Source of the DNA: Prostheceraeus crozeri
Taxonomy: Eukaryota; Platyhelminthes; Polycladida; Euryleptidae
Length of the DNA: 64,000 nt
Assembly (NCBI GenBank): GCA_907163375.1
Contig: CAJQUW010004469.1
Coordinates: forward strand, 310,001-374,000
Reading direction: 5' to 3'
Part shown: positions 33,107 through 45,561 of the stretch, one piece after another
Layout: each line of letters begins with the position of its first letter
Numbering within the stretch: the stretch's first letter is position 1
Made by a program: the position numbers and the translations under genes
Notes under the pieces: model-generated
Told to the model about the DNA's origin: nothing
The model's input: the letters and a program-made list of their open reading frames with translations, nothing else
The model's database searches: none

Positions 33107-34182
33107 TGATAATAATAATAATAATAATAGAATGCTTTATTCATCATACAAAAGCGGTATGACTAATACAAGAATTGTTTGGTACTGACAAAATCAACGT
33201 GTCAAAGTTACGAACGTGACGAAAATCGAACAAATGAGTTGTAATACAAGGATGAGTTCCGAAATAAAGGAAGAAGGGCACGGGAATATCTGATATCATG
33301 CTTAGAGTCATGCAAAACAAAAAATTGGGACAACGGATGACAGTCTTTATGTATACAAATACTTTTAATGATCTTCACACAGCATCTGTCAAGGAGATCA
33401 CGAAGTGAATTATGGTGGGTCAAATTGGCCCACCGACAAGTCGTTTTGTACAGTATCTCCAGTTTCTTAAAGTCCTTCCTATTTAAATCGCACATAATAG
33501 GCCAACAGTATACAATATGACAAAAAACGATGCCGAAGAATGCTTGCATGATAACGTCATTACAATTACCATTCGATATTAATTTCTTAACATACGACAT
33601 GGCCCGACAGCATTATGCATGCAGAGACGAAAATTGCTCGCTCCAACGCAAGTTATTCGAAAAAATGACTCCAAGAATTTTCACAGATGTAACTACTTCG
33701 ATTGGCACACCATTGATAAAAATGTCTGGATAGGACGCATTACAAGATTTCCGTGATGAAAACATAACTTTAGTTTTGCAGACATTGATAGCAAGCCTTT
33801 TCTTGCAGACCAAGTCAGACAGCGAATCAACAATAGGCTTGAGTTTACAGTTTTTGATGTCATCAAATTTATGAATGAGACTGATGTCATCAGCATACAT
33901 CGCACATTTTGTTTCATTTAAGTTAGGGATGTCATCCAGGAATAAAATAAACAGAAGGGGTCCTAAAATTGATCCTTGAGGAACGCCACTACTGATATCG
34001 TTGAAGGGGGTGTCACAAGATGGGATGCGGACTCTCTGTTGACGATTTTGTAGGAAGCTTTTAATCATGCTGACTACGTGGGGGGAGCAACCAAATCTAT
34101 TAACTAAAGTTACATATTTTGTTACGCAATTGTCTATTTGCCAGCTTTTAAAGAAAATTGAAGCGATTGTCCAAAACTGCAC
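33107..34182 (-). pseudogene. CR1/Jockey-like LINE: RT and C-terminal region, 5'-truncated
   Basis: The minus strand reads from 34182: helix before motif A, GVPQGSILGPLLFILFLDDI, then CAMYADDISLI with an intact YADD box, then the thumb region. A stop near 33613 separates this from the in-frame post-RT segment 33600-33208. The block ends in an (ATA)n tract (about 33107-33129), which fits a LINE 3' microsatellite tail. No endonuclease is present. The intact catalytic box and single stop suggest fairly recent decay. Its truncated 5' end is close to the target site of the Penelope-like insertion. Confidence 0.85.
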
Positions 34183-34411
34183 TACGCATTGTACAACTAA
34201 AAACCTGTACTGTTGTTAATGATTTATAGCCATACACGGGAAGTTATTCATAGTTTGATAGCAAAAAACAGATTTGATGCACTCCCTAATTTATTGGCAA
34301 GTTTAAGTAAAAGGTTAAAAAAAAATTACACACCCGACGTTTCGTATCACAGATACATAATCATGGGTAGAGAAATAGGACAATGCAATCATTTAAATAC
34401 AAAGTCAAGCG

Positions 34412-35062
34412 TTAAAGACTGTTCATCTCTTGTTTTCGATTCAACTTAGGACAATAGCGATCAATGCAGTTAGCTTCAGAGATACGAGTGCGAACAGGGT
34501 CAGATTGACGATCTAGAAATTCAATATCAAAGTCATCAATACTTAACAGACAGTTAGGATGATCATTCATGATGTGGTCCGACAGCGCACTTTTGTTATC
34601 AAGATTAACGATACTTCTGCGATGCTCATGAAAACGAAAAGAAAAAGGGCGGTTGGTAGAACCAATATAAGCCTTTTGGCATAAATTACACCTAAAACAG
34701 TAAACAATATAGCGCATATTACAAGACTGGTATTTAGGTAATTTCCCACAAATTTTACAAGAGCAAGTATCCTTAACAAGCTCGGGAGAAAAACAAGAGC
34801 TTAAACAGCTTCCAGGTTTGCTAACAAAATTGACTGGTAAATCGTACTTTTTAGTTAGTCTATTTAATTTACGAGAACAACTATCACTTATAAAATCCAT
34901 TTTGAGATAGGCAACGGAGTTATTATGTTCATTCTTCTTAACATTTGGGACATTGACTTGTTTGACATTAGTTTTAAAACCGTTATTTAGAAATCTGTTA
35001 TGTAAAATATTTAGAGATTTATCAAAATTTTGAGAGTTGGAGGAACGAATTAAATTTGGCAA
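34412..35062 (-). CDS. Penelope-like element GIY-YIG endonuclease domain (5'-truncated ORF)
   Basis: The open frame of 216 codons is the C-terminal part of a Penelope-like polyprotein; the RT domain upstream is lost to truncation and the M at 35062 is incidental. It has the Cys motif CSCKICGKL, then YIVYCFRCNLCQKAYIGSTN (a GIY-YIG core with its CxxC linker), then the conserved Arg of FSFRFHEHRRS, followed by the family's catalytic C-terminal region. PLE GIY-YIG nucleases nick target DNA for reverse transcription. No stop or shift is visible, which fits a young insertion, but without RT it cannot move itself. Confidence 0.85.
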   Translation of the reverse strand: MPNLIRSSNSQNFDKSLNILHNRFLNNGFKTNVKQVNVPNVKKNEHNNSVAYLKMDFISDSCSRKLNRLTKKYDLPVNFVSKPGSCLSSCFSPELVKDTCSCKICGKLPKYQSCNMRYIVYCFRCNLCQKAYIGSTNRPFSFRFHEHRRSIVNLDNKSALSDHIMNDHPNCLLSIDDFDIEFLDRQSDPVRTRISEANCIDRYCPKLNRKQEMNSL

Positions 35063-35336
35063 TTTATGCCAAAAGGCTTATATTGGTTCTACCAACCGCC
35101 CTTTTTCTTTTCGTTTTCATGAGGATCGCAGAAGTATCGTTAATCTTGATAACAAAACTGCGCTGTCGGACCACATCATGAATGATCATCCTAACTGTCT
35201 GTTAAGTATTGATGACTTTGATATTGAATTTCTAGATCGTCAATCTGACCCTGTTCGCACTCGTATCTATGAAGCTAACTGCATTGATCGCTATTGTCCT
35301 AAGTTGAATCGAAAACAAGAGATGAACAGTCTTTAA
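35060..35336 (+). pseudogene. Second, shorter GIY-YIG copy in the inverted arm
   Basis: From inside the CxxC linker to the stop this repeats the minus-strand copy, with only a few amino-acid changes (HEH to HED, NKS to NKT, RIS to RIY). The first Cys of the linker and everything upstream are lost at the junction at about 35060. The ATG at 35037 lies in the other copy's sequence and is incidental. Confidence 0.85.
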
Positions 35337-35379
35337 CGCTTGACTTTGTATTTAAATGATTGCATTGTCCTATTTCTCT

Positions 35380-35416
35380 ACCCATGATTATGTATCTGTG
35401 ATACGAAACGTCGGGT
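35380..35416 (+). ncRNA. Hammerhead-ribozyme-like motif in the PLE terminal region
   Basis: In order: ACCC (35380-35383), AUGAUUA, a hairpin GUAUC-UGU-GAUAC, GAAA (35405-35408), CGUC and GGGU (35413-35416), which pairs with the first ACCC. This is the order stem I, core, stem II, GAAA, minimal stem III, stem I of a hammerhead. The core has A and U where C3 and G8 are expected, so it is probably degenerate. The mirror copy is at 34368-34332 on the minus strand. Minimal hammerheads in PLE terminal repeats are known. Confidence 0.4.
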
Positions 35417-35511
35417 GTGTAATTTTTTTTAACCTTTTACTTAAACTTGCCAATAAATTAGGGAGTGCATCAAATCTGTTTTTTGCTATCAAACTATGTT
35501 GTTAATGATTT

Positions 35512-38500
35512 CATTTCAATCGTGTTATTCCTGGGTTTAATATGAAAAAAGACAACAACATTATTTTGTCTATTGGTGGTGATGTTGATGAGAGAGAGAA
35601 GTTCTTGTTATTTCTTTGAATTGTTACAAGATCGAGTTCTTCAATCTTCATTCCATTTTCGCTAATAATCGTGTAGAAATGTCTTCCTGTTAATATTCAC
35701 AAGTTGAATGATCTTATTTCATTACGTGTTTTTACAGTGAGTTTGTGAAGAATTTGTCTCTAGAAGATGGCATACACATCATGTCGGAATGTTGTATTTG
35801 TAGTGTTAAAACAGACTTTGTCATTTTCATAAAATACAGTAATATGCATGTGTTTCATTTAATAATATACATATTATTATTCATTTCACTGATTACCTCG
35901 TATTCATTCTGTTGCATTTCGGTGTCGGTTTTAGCAATTTCATTGCGAAGTTGGCAAAACTTCTATATTTCAAATTGCTTCTTAATTTATTATCACTAGC
36001 TTAATTTATTACAATAGCAGTGTCAAAAAGTCTGACATAGTCCCTTCTCCTAGTACCGTATTTTGATTTCAAAGTTCAAATGAGGGCTCGTGTAAATTGA
36101 TTAATACCTCACTCGTCCTAAAAATGAAAGTCTCACATTCTACATAAAAAAATGCCAAAATGCCTTAGAAATAGGGAGCAGTGGAGTACAGCAAGATGTA
36201 AAAATTTTTGTGACAGTTGACTATTTCACAGCACTTACTTTCGATCCAAATTTTGAATCTAATTCTGGGAAGAGTTGTAGTAACTACTTTTGTCATGACA
36301 TAGAACTCGCTTCTCCTTGATGCAAAAATTATACTGATAACTAAAGGTCAAAAATTCAACAGCAAATAGAAATCTTCCAATATGGTGACTAAGTCAAAAA
36401 TGACCGCGACAAAATACTTCCTCATGTCATTTTTGAAGAAAAAATAACACAACAGAAACAGCTGATAATGTACCCAAGAGCCTTCTTGAAGTTAAGCCAG
36501 ATCAGTTAAGCAATTTGAATATTTTGGACCATTTGTCGCATGTGTTGCCTGCAAAATAAAAAAACTAAACATCTTGAGTTTTTGTTGCAGAGAATTACTG
36601 TAGCTTCTCGAATAATAAGAATTCAAAAATACATGTGTGTCTCGTACACGAGGATGCATTTTTCATCACATAACTGCAGCTAACAAAAGACAGGAGTCAC
36701 AGTTATAAAAAGTGAGATTTGATAAAATCTACGTGAGTTATTTTTGTCTAGGAACTGCTCTCAATTGTTGCATGGAGAACATGTACTCCATGCATGGAGA
36801 GCATGAGATACATGTAGGTCTATACGTGTAGTGATTATTTGCAAAGTTACTAATTTATATTATTAATTATACTGGAATTCACATTGCAGACATACATTTC
36901 CATGTATACCGGTATGTTATGCATGATGAGCGGGATAAAGAATATTTTGTAGACATTTCTGTGGCTGTGACAGGGTTGAAAACCGTGGTAACTGTTTCAA
37001 CACCATTGTAAGGTAGTATTTTTGCTGCCATATAGCACTCAAGAACGCAAAATCTAAATGATATAAAGCTTCTAATATCCTTTATTAATAGCGGCAATGT
37101 CAAACGGACAACATACAAATTCTCCGAAGCTTTAAAATGCAATGCTCTGATACTGCTTTTAAAGATGAGGTTTTATGCCATGCACTAGATTCAATGCTGC
37201 TAGTAATTATACATACCAGTAAACATACTAGTAATTATGAAGTGCCATTAATGCAAGAATAATTGATTTATTTAGTTTTAGCGTAGTGTGTTTATGTGGA
37301 ATGCTATGAATGCTTCTAAGAAAGTCGATTCAGACCAATAAAAGCAGTATAACACATGCATCCGATATATTCAATTTGCGAAAGTCATGTTATGAAAGCA
37401 ACTCTTAAATTTACTGATTCATTCAGTAAGTTGTCAAATTGACATGAAACAATCTGAAATACTGGAACTAAGTAAAAAACGAGTAGAGCTGAATGTTTTA
37501 GTTGATATAAAAATTGGCATCTTAAAGCCTAGCTAAAACGAAATGAAATTGATCTTCTTCGCAGTCATTTACACGTAGCATGACAGTTTCGTGCGATAAT
37601 GAAATCCAAAATCGAATGATCTATCAGGGTAGACTAATAATATCCTAGTATTGAAAAAATCATAATTGCTCTCATCATGCTACATTTTAACCACTCAATG
37701 GACGCACGCAGATTATCCAGCGTGTCTTTGGAAGGTCGAGTAGACTTTGAGACAGAAAGTGATGATTCTCACGTTTTGTCATATTTATCATCATTTAATC
37801 CTCCAGACAAACAGTCCCAACATGACCTTAAAAGGTCAGTCACTTCATATTTGCAAATTGATCGTCTGATTACGTCCTAGAGCTTCCATTATATATATTT
37901 CAAATCCCTAAACACCGGCTACTGTCTCCACATTTTGATTGAGAGTAAAAATCTGATACATTCTATCAGATACAATAGCGCCTTCTCGTTGTCATTGTTC
38001 ACGATGAAAAGTGTTATTTCATTCTAATGTTTTAATTCAATTTGGTGATCACACTCAGAAAGTTACAACGACTGGGAAGTCAATATTTGAGTTCTCACTA
38101 GTAAATGACACAAGCACGAAAACGTTCTACTGTTGTTTGCTTTCGAATAACACATCATGCAGGTCAGGAGAGACACTAAACTTTATAGAATTTCCGACGA
38201 ATTTTGCTCAGCTGTGCTCTGACTTTCGTCAATGAGTCAACATCAGCAAGAAAGGGTTGTCATGTAAATTTTATTCGCAAAGACACAGAAGATTGAAACT
38301 TGTAGAAAATCCTGAGAGATAAATCAAGTTTTAATTGTTTACATAGTAGGCTACCACAACCTGAAAATAAATTGATCTTCAAAAAATCCACTTCTTTGAG
38401 TATTTTGAGTAACTTACATGTGAATCTAGGGATTGCAGTCCCGGAAAATTCATCAAGTCACTGGATTTCCGGATCCTAAAAACATTGTATCCTGGAATTT

Positions 38501-39294
38501 GCCGGAATATTGCAGGAAAATAACTAAATGTAAAGGCAAGTGTAAATTATAAGTTTTGCCACGCAGCTACTGGATTTCTTTAGTATACTGATTATGAACG
38601 CTGTCCAGGTGCGCATCTAAAAATTTTAGACGGATGGCAAAAATCAATGACAGAGACTGAAATGAAATGGCTTTGATAGCCGATGTCAAATTATTTTCAA
38701 TTGACATAAGCCTAAAATGCCATCAGCAGGCACCGTACACAGTCTAAATAACACACGCAATCACTATAATTAAATAGCCCTTATTACAGACCAATACCCT
38801 CAATGGTGTTTTTTATTACATCCGTATGGCATTTTATGCGTCCGATGATATTTTAGTATAACCGAAGTACTGCTTAATAACCATAACGAAATACATTATG
38901 TATAAATAATGTTAAAAGTGCATCATTAAAAATATACTCTATGTCCTACACTAGTTAAGAAACTTCTTATCTAAAGATCAACTTATTGTGATTTATCAGA
39001 ATTGTGTACGCAATAAACTTGAGTATGATGTTCCAATATTTGTGAGCTTATACGTTGGGCAATCTAACGAGCTTTAAAGAGTTCCACGTCGAGCACACCG
39101 TATAATTTGTAATTCCTGACACTCCGAATGCGACGATTTTTTGCCCTTATCATATCGTCGACGGATCCTTGGTTATCGCATATTTCTGTCTATTGTGTAT
39201 TCTAAAATATTCTATTGCCTACTCTCTAAAATCTACATTGCAATATAAAATAGCAATGATATTTTGGACACATTCTGCTATTGCAGAGAATTGA
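35512..39294. other. Non-coding region
   Basis: No gene, RNA or repeat recognised. Short frames (for example 37677-37880) have no motif. Confidence 0.45.
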
Positions 39295-39405
39295 GACAAA
39301 CTTTGCCGAACTGGTAGAATACTGACCTCTCGAATCAAAGTTTCTGTTAAGATAACATCTACACATGTCATATGTAGCCCGTGTTCGAGTCCAGCCAAAG
39401 GACTT
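39295..39405 (+). repeat. Possible tRNA-like (SINE) sequence
   Basis: TTTGCCGAACTGGTAGAATAC resembles an A box and GTGTTCGAGTCCAGCC a B box, about 70 bp apart, as in a class II tRNA with an extended variable region. No proper acceptor stem. Weak evidence. Confidence 0.3.
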
Positions 39406-41384
39406 TTCGCAGTCAAAAATGCCTAATTGTGTCTTATGAAGTTGTTCAACTTTCAGTGAAAACCACTGAAAGACAATTTATGAATAGGAGTTGTTACAGC
39501 GCACGGAAATGAAAGTGTCATAGCAGGTCGGTTGCTTCATATTTCCTTTTTTAGTAAAGATGCTAAGAATTCGTCCCTCCCAACAAAGACAAATTTAAGA
39601 TATCGGGTACCGATGAATTTCACAAGACTTTGTGATATGTCCTGCCATAGCATGGTGCGCTAAGGCGCATTGCGCAATTATCCTCATGATTACATGAAGT
39701 CGACTGCCTTGGCCATTATCAAGGTAGCAAGATATTAATCTCTTCTTGCCCACTTTCTTCCTGCTGATGAAGACAATGAGCCTCCTGCCAGATGTTAGCA
39801 AAATGTCTACCACAATTTGTGAATGCAAAACAATAGCAAGTCCTGAGTTTCAGATAAATTTGTAACAAAAGGAAATGAAATCAGATGTTCGCATCTACAT
39901 GATGAATATGCAACAAAATCTGATCCATGGAAGTCATTGCTTGGCATATTAACAGTTCAGACAAAAATAAATTCTGAACTGAAGCAATAAAATACTCATT
40001 GCTTTAATTTCTTATAATAAATTTGCATAACTATAGTTTCATTCGGTCTCATGTTTAATTAAGGAAGCTGAATCAACTGCTTATGGAGTATTAATCAACA
40101 GCACGGCAACAGTATCCCAAATCCAGTTCGTCACGTGATTCTTGGCGACGATTATGTTTTTAAACAGTACCAAAACTGTCTTTGTGGCTCAGTGTTGATG
40201 CCTGGGTATTCAATCGAATCTACATAAATCGAAAGAATCAATTTTGAGGAAGGCGCATGAAATCCATCTAGAAAATTTCACAAGTTCAAGAAAATGAAAC
40301 TAAATTAACATTAACTAAACTAAACATTAATCTAAATTACGCGCACTATTATTAACTTAGATTTTTCGGTAACAATGTACAACATTTACGGCGCTTGCCC
40401 GGCTGCGCGCCTTCAATTGTCATTGGTCGCAAAAATCCATGTTAATGTTATACTGCCACTAAAGGTGAGCGATCTTACCAGAAACCCGAACACGAAAGTG
40501 CAGGTTCGGGTAGGACCATTGTGAAGTCGGGTTGGGCTGGATCACACCTCATATCATAACCCTGAAGAAACCCGAAAATTCGAGGTCGGGTTTTTTCGGG
40601 TTTGAGCACGCAGATTTTAGAAATCTGTAAAAAATAATGCATGTTTTTTCTCAAAAAGGTTGATACCATGTCACTCTTAAATGTAGTGCAATGGTGCGGA
40701 CGATTTATTTGATTAATACTCTTGTCTGTTGCATTGCTCTGGTAAAATAATGAAGGGAATTAATGTTTCTTGCTTGTATATTCACTTTTATATCGTTTCT
40801 ATCGAAGCTGTTTCATACGTGTTATGAAGCGACTTCGTAGGTTGTATGATGATTTAATTTCAAAAACATCAAAATACTATCACATCAATTTGAGCTATCG
40901 AAGACTGAGAACTTTCTGTGATAGGCAATGAGTGATAGCAGCGTCAAGAAATGTTTGGAACGAATGTGAAAGCAGATACATACGGCTGATGAGCGGTATA
41001 AGGCTTTTAAAGGACTTTGGTTACTTGCTTCAATAATTCATGTCTCAACTGTCATTAAACCAGATCATCTAACAACTATTCTTTCCGGCGTGAGACAAAA
41101 AATCAAAGGGGGCCACAAATTAGGCAGATTAGGTTAGAGGTCAGTGGATGCCAGCATTCTCTACCTGGAGCCCAGATATCTCCAGAAACTTACCCAAAAA
41201 TTCTAATATCTCCAACATGTTGCGCGGAAAAAGACCAAAGGTGCGAAGTGGTTCCCAGAATAACTTCAATCTAGCCTAGTCCAACAAGTAAGTGATGGCA
41301 GCAAACGGGAGGATCATGATAATAGGTTGTACTCGTAATCGAGAAACGCACTCCCTTGAATTTCTGCAGATCCGTTAATTAAAA
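39406..41384. other. Non-coding region with a CCCGAA-rich cluster
   Basis: No gene recognised. At 40481-40620 there are several AAACCCGAA, GGTTCGGGT and TCGGGTTT strings in both orientations. Confidence 0.45.
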
Positions 41385-41404
41385 AGGTAAAGAAAAACAG
41401 CCTT

Positions 41405-41443
41405 TACTCGACGTTTCGGGTCCAGACCCTTCTTCATAGAGTA
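41405..41443 (-). ncRNA. Second hammerhead-like motif, PLE terminal fragment
   Basis: On the minus strand: UACUC, a U, AUGAAGA, hairpin GGGUC-UGG-ACCC, GAAAC, GUC and GAGUA, which pairs with the opening UACUC. The core keeps UGA-x-GA but lacks the canonical C3. It shares the GAAACGUC junction with 35405-35412 although surrounding sequence differs, so two element families carry it. The flanks (41384-41450) look like the end of a Penelope-like element. Confidence 0.4.
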
Positions 41444-41450
41444 TAAAACA

Positions 41451-43421
41451 GCAGCACCCTGCGCCACCTACGGGAGGTTCTGACAGCTACAGTGGTTCCA
41501 GGCATACAGAAACAGTCCATTTCGCCGACAAGAGGCATAGCTGCTGCTATGGAAGGTCCCGATCAAGTTCCTTAACCCCGGTTTTTGCATCTGTGTCATG
41601 CAGACTTCCAACGACAAAAACGCTGTCACACAATCCTTGCCAGTAAAGACCTCGCCCGGTTGGAAACAAATTATTATTTCGAATTCCGTGTTATATAGCA
41701 ACGATGATGATCAACAATACTTTAATGTTGCAATTCTTGTGAATTCTTTAACTTGATTACTTTTCTATTCTGTGTTTGCCTAGTCCCAATTAGAAAATGT
41801 CCCAATTTACTAAAGATTCCCATTTCGGAGATTTTCTGCATTTTTCTACATATTCGTTTATCAATCAATCTTATATTGACAGTTTTGGCAAATCTCTTTG
41901 TGGAGTCATTAGAAGAAGGAGAATTTGTAGTATGTAGATGAATGCCTGCAATGGAAGCGTCCAATAGTGCCATTACTAAATCTGACCGTCCTGCCAAGTT
42001 CAAAGTAAGTAAGCACTTTGTCCAAGTTTCTCTCATTTGCTTTTCATAATCGCATCTTTGTTACATTATAACTGAAATGATATCTTGCAATGTATTTTGG
42101 CAGTTAGTCCTGAAAAATTTAATGAAAAGATAATAATTGTACGAGTACTTGATAAACTAGTGACAATGTAAAAGAGCGTTTTGGAAGCATGAGCAATGTA
42201 TATTATATGTTCAAAAAAGTAAACTCATTCAAAATAGCTATCATTAGTTAGAAATCAGCGACGTGGCTGACCATTATAGAGATGAAATCACAAAATCGAC
42301 TGCGGATTCTTTTATTTCGAATTTCACTGAACTGTTCAAGAAATTTGTTAAGATGATTTTTAAATAGGATGCAACTGTGCAAGATGCGGCCCATTGACCG
42401 AGCCGCGGATTGCGGAACTCCTTTAACTATTGATGGTGGAGAACGAGGGCAGCCCATCCTTGCTATTTAATTGCCGATATTTGTTAATCAATGACTAAAT
42501 AATAATGACCAAATCTAAGCGTAATTCAACGCAAAATAATATAAAAAATATTACTTTTAGTCAAACAAAGAAAAATTGTCAACTCTGTACCATTCCAAGT
42601 CCTGAACTTCCTACATAGGTTGCAGCAAACGCTATAGAAATAATAAATAAACAGCACGTAGATAACACATTTATAAAACAATGGAATCATAGTACATGGA
42701 AATAAACTGCACGAACAATTGAACAATTGGAAAAGTATATAAACGAGATAAGCAACGTACTCAGCATTTGAGCTGATGATCAAGGTTGCGAACCCGTCCT
42801 CGTGAGGTTGAGGACCGCAGGTTGGATCGGGTTGCAATGTCTGACCAGCATTCAACTCCAGGTTAGGATTTCCACCATAGAGTAGGTATATTGGGTAGAG
42901 TAGCAACTTAGCATTTATTAAATCCCCAATGTGTATACAATTTCCATTTCATCAAATGGACATGAGTCGAGACCCTGTACCACCTGTGACAGATGCAGAT
43001 TTCTACACTTTTGGAGAAATTAGCACGACTCTGACTGATCATGATAGCAATACAGAATAAGGAATAGTATTCCACAAATTCTCCATGTCAACGCAATTTG
43101 GAGAGGCAACATAGTTCGTTAAATTAGCAATTCGATGGGTTGCCACTAAAAGCTAGTAAGATTATTTTCTTAAGCATGATCATATTACAAACTGTCACTG
43201 CAGGTAGAGCAAAACATCATAATCAAGGAAGCTTATCATATTTAACTTTGCATTATAATACAAGACTTGCAGGGACTTGCATTATAATGTGGTTCATGAA
43301 ATTTCCTACATCATCAGCTTAATTTTCGTTTAATTCAGATGGTTACTAGTGAATATTGAGTCGTTTTCACATGCAACTTGTTTCAAACTAGAGAGAAAGA
43401 GAGAAACAGTATATTTGTCAA
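41451..43421. other. Non-coding region
   Basis: No gene, RNA or repeat recognised. Confidence 0.4.
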
Positions 43422-43800
43422 AATGAAAATCAAAATACACGGCAATGTCAGAGTTTTATATAACCTCTTTGATGTAGCAAAAAAGCTATTAGAAAAGAAT
43501 TTTGTCAACGAGTTGTGCGACAAAATGGAATCGTAACTAATCGTAACACGTTTGACGGATTGCATCGATCTAAATATAATCAAAGGATGGCATGGATCTC
43601 CTGAATTCATATACAACGACTCAGATGCTCTGAACCTTTTGACAGACAGCTTATCAACAGTATTCGAACATATACATCCGGGTTTGCAAACTGTTTTCTT
43701 ACAACGTTTAAAAATGCGAGACAGCATAGATTTCGTTTCAGATGACAGAACTCCAAAAAAGGTAGTAGAATACAGCATCAAACTTTCAATAATGTTATAG
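43422..43800 (+). pseudogene. Unidentified broken protein-coding sequence
   Basis: From ATG 43422 a frame of 37 codons ends in TAA. Another frame open from 43552 to 43800 encodes a segment unusually protein-like for this region (IKGWHGSPEFIYNDSDALNL, then HPGLQTVFLQRLKMRDSIDF). The two parts read naturally as one sequence with a frame change and a stop between them. I do not recognise the family. It could be a decayed host exon or a piece of a mobile element. A longer minus-strand frame overlaps but looks less protein-like. Confidence 0.35.
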
Positions 43801-44831
43801 TAAACTCTCCAAAAATCATCGTGACATAAAGTATATACTTATAAAGGGGCTTCATGTCGGCAGTATATAAATTTGCAAAAATTTAACTTTCTAAAAACTG
43901 CTCAAATATTTCTTTGGACCACAGGAACGTAATCTCCGTAAAAAACTAAATCTTTTCATTAAAGATTTTCACTGTATACAGACACTTTTTTGAGTCGACA
44001 CTCTATGATTTCCACTGTATTAGGAAACATGCTAGCGAGTATTCCCGGTATAGTAGCAGACTACTATACACGTACAAGCATAATTGCAGCAAGCTTGCAT
44101 GGGAAAGAAACTAAATCTGACAAAGTCACAAGCATTCTCTCATCGAAATATTAAGAAATTATTCAAATTTGATGTCGAAGAAAACATGTCGAAACAGGTC
44201 ATTATGATTTCAAAATGTCTTGTAACTTTTCTTCATTGCTCTGTGTCATAGGATATGAATAAATTCGCGGTTTCATAAGCAAACATAAGTTAAGGATGAG
44301 TTTCTTTACTGCAAATGGAATGCTTTCACTTGCCGCAGTTTCACAAAGTTACAGGAAATCAAAATATCAAATTCAGTGCAGAACCCTTAATCAATTGTTA
44401 AAAAGTTTAGCGATCATTTGTTCCGAATTACATGTGAAGTCGTGATTTACAAAGAAAGGAACGTGTTCGTGCGTTGCAAATACCGCCAGCATGAACTCAC
44501 AAACACGCAAACTCGTTTCTCTTAAAATGCCGACGAGACTCTATCTCGTTTGTAACAGTTCTCTAGACAAAAGACTATTTGATTAAACTTGGCTTTCAGA
44601 CATCACTCATGTGCTCAGCCGAATAAATGTCGTAATTCATTGTGTGACCAATGTTTGCAATAATGAGCTGCAGTAATGAACACAGATGGTTTCAGAATGT
44701 CTGTCATGAACTTTGTATTGAGGTGTGTGATGAACTGAAATCAGTAATTCAGTAAAAGAAATTCTTTCACTAGAAGCCTGGCTACTATAAATTTATCAAA
44801 TCTAACCTGAAGAAGCCACAAGAGATATTGC
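43801..44831. other. Non-coding region
   Basis: No gene, RNA or repeat recognised. Confidence 0.4.
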
Positions 44832-45065
44832 TTCTCAGCCAGAGCGAGTTTGTGTAGAGAACGAGTCCGAAAGGGATGATTTCGCACCAATGCTTTTCGC
44901 GGAATGACTGCTGGGGATTGCAGGGCAAACCTCGCAGCCCGCATGGGATCCTACGAACGTACGGAAAGCTTCAATAAGTCTCCCATTGAATTTGTGTGCT
45001 TGATCTTGAAGATCTTTCTATGACTAGAAGAGGAACCGGGTAGAACTCGGCAAATACGCATATTA
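44832..45065 (+). repeat. Interspersed repeat D, diverged copy
   Basis: Shares with 56425-56640 and 58685-59005 the strings CAGAGCGAGTTT, GAACGAGTCCGAAA-like and GACTAGAAGAGGAAC, GAACTCGGCA, with an unrelated insertion in between. Most diverged copy in the window. Confidence 0.5.
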
Positions 45066-45195
45066 TTAATAACCGCAGAGTGCACTGTGCATTCAAAAAT
45101 GGGGAGTTTTTTGAATTTCATATGAATTGGCATGAATGAACATATTCACCTTTTGAATGGTGTGTTGAGCATTGATAATAGACCTATGCAAACAT

Positions 45196-45462
45196 AGAAA
45201 TATATTGTTTGTCTGAAGTTGACTAGAATGAAAATTGGTTCAAGGTCGCAGCACAGCTGGGGGAATTAAGTTGGTGTCACCCAAGTTAAGTCACCCACCA
45301 ATGAAAAGCTTAGAATTGCACATGTGACTGACTCTAAGCCAAAGAAACAGCCGTTGACAAGTGTACCTAAGTGAAAATGTGCGATTTTTTGTGCCACTAT
45401 TGTGTATTGCATGAAGCTTTGCTTCCATTGTAGAGATTTTATTGTCATCAATTTATATGCAT
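45196..45462 (+). repeat. Interspersed repeat C, copy 2
   Basis: Partner of 27050-27280 in the same orientation, slightly longer through a small insertion (about 45270-45295). Confidence 0.7.
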
Positions 45463-45492
45463 GCAAAAGAAAAGAACCGCTACAAAAAGCAA

Positions 45493-45506
45493 ACATACAT
45501 ACATAC

Positions 45507-45558
<52 letters not shown>
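45493..45558 (+). repeat. CATA/TA microsatellite
   Basis: A few CATA units followed by about 22 uninterrupted TA units (45514-45558). Confidence 0.95.

Positions 45559-45561
<3 letters not shown>

Larger units (their letters stand above)
34211..35511. mobile_element. Penelope-like element, inverted dimer with 15-bp target duplication
   Basis: TGTTGTTAATGATTT is present at 34211-34225 and again at 35497-35511. Between them, 34251-34688 and 35060-35497 are inverted arms, nearly identical, joined head to head around a unique centre (34689-35059) that belongs to the longer minus-strand copy. The left side has an extra 25 bp between target duplication and arm, like the short tail described for Penelope insertions. 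Each arm carries the end of the GIY-YIG nuclease gene and the terminal non-coding region. Confidence 0.85.

Noticed and set aside
43383-43781. 132-codon minus-strand frame
   Set aside because: Longer than the plus-strand frames here but with Ser/Leu/Phe-rich, antisense-like composition; the plus strand reads more like a protein.
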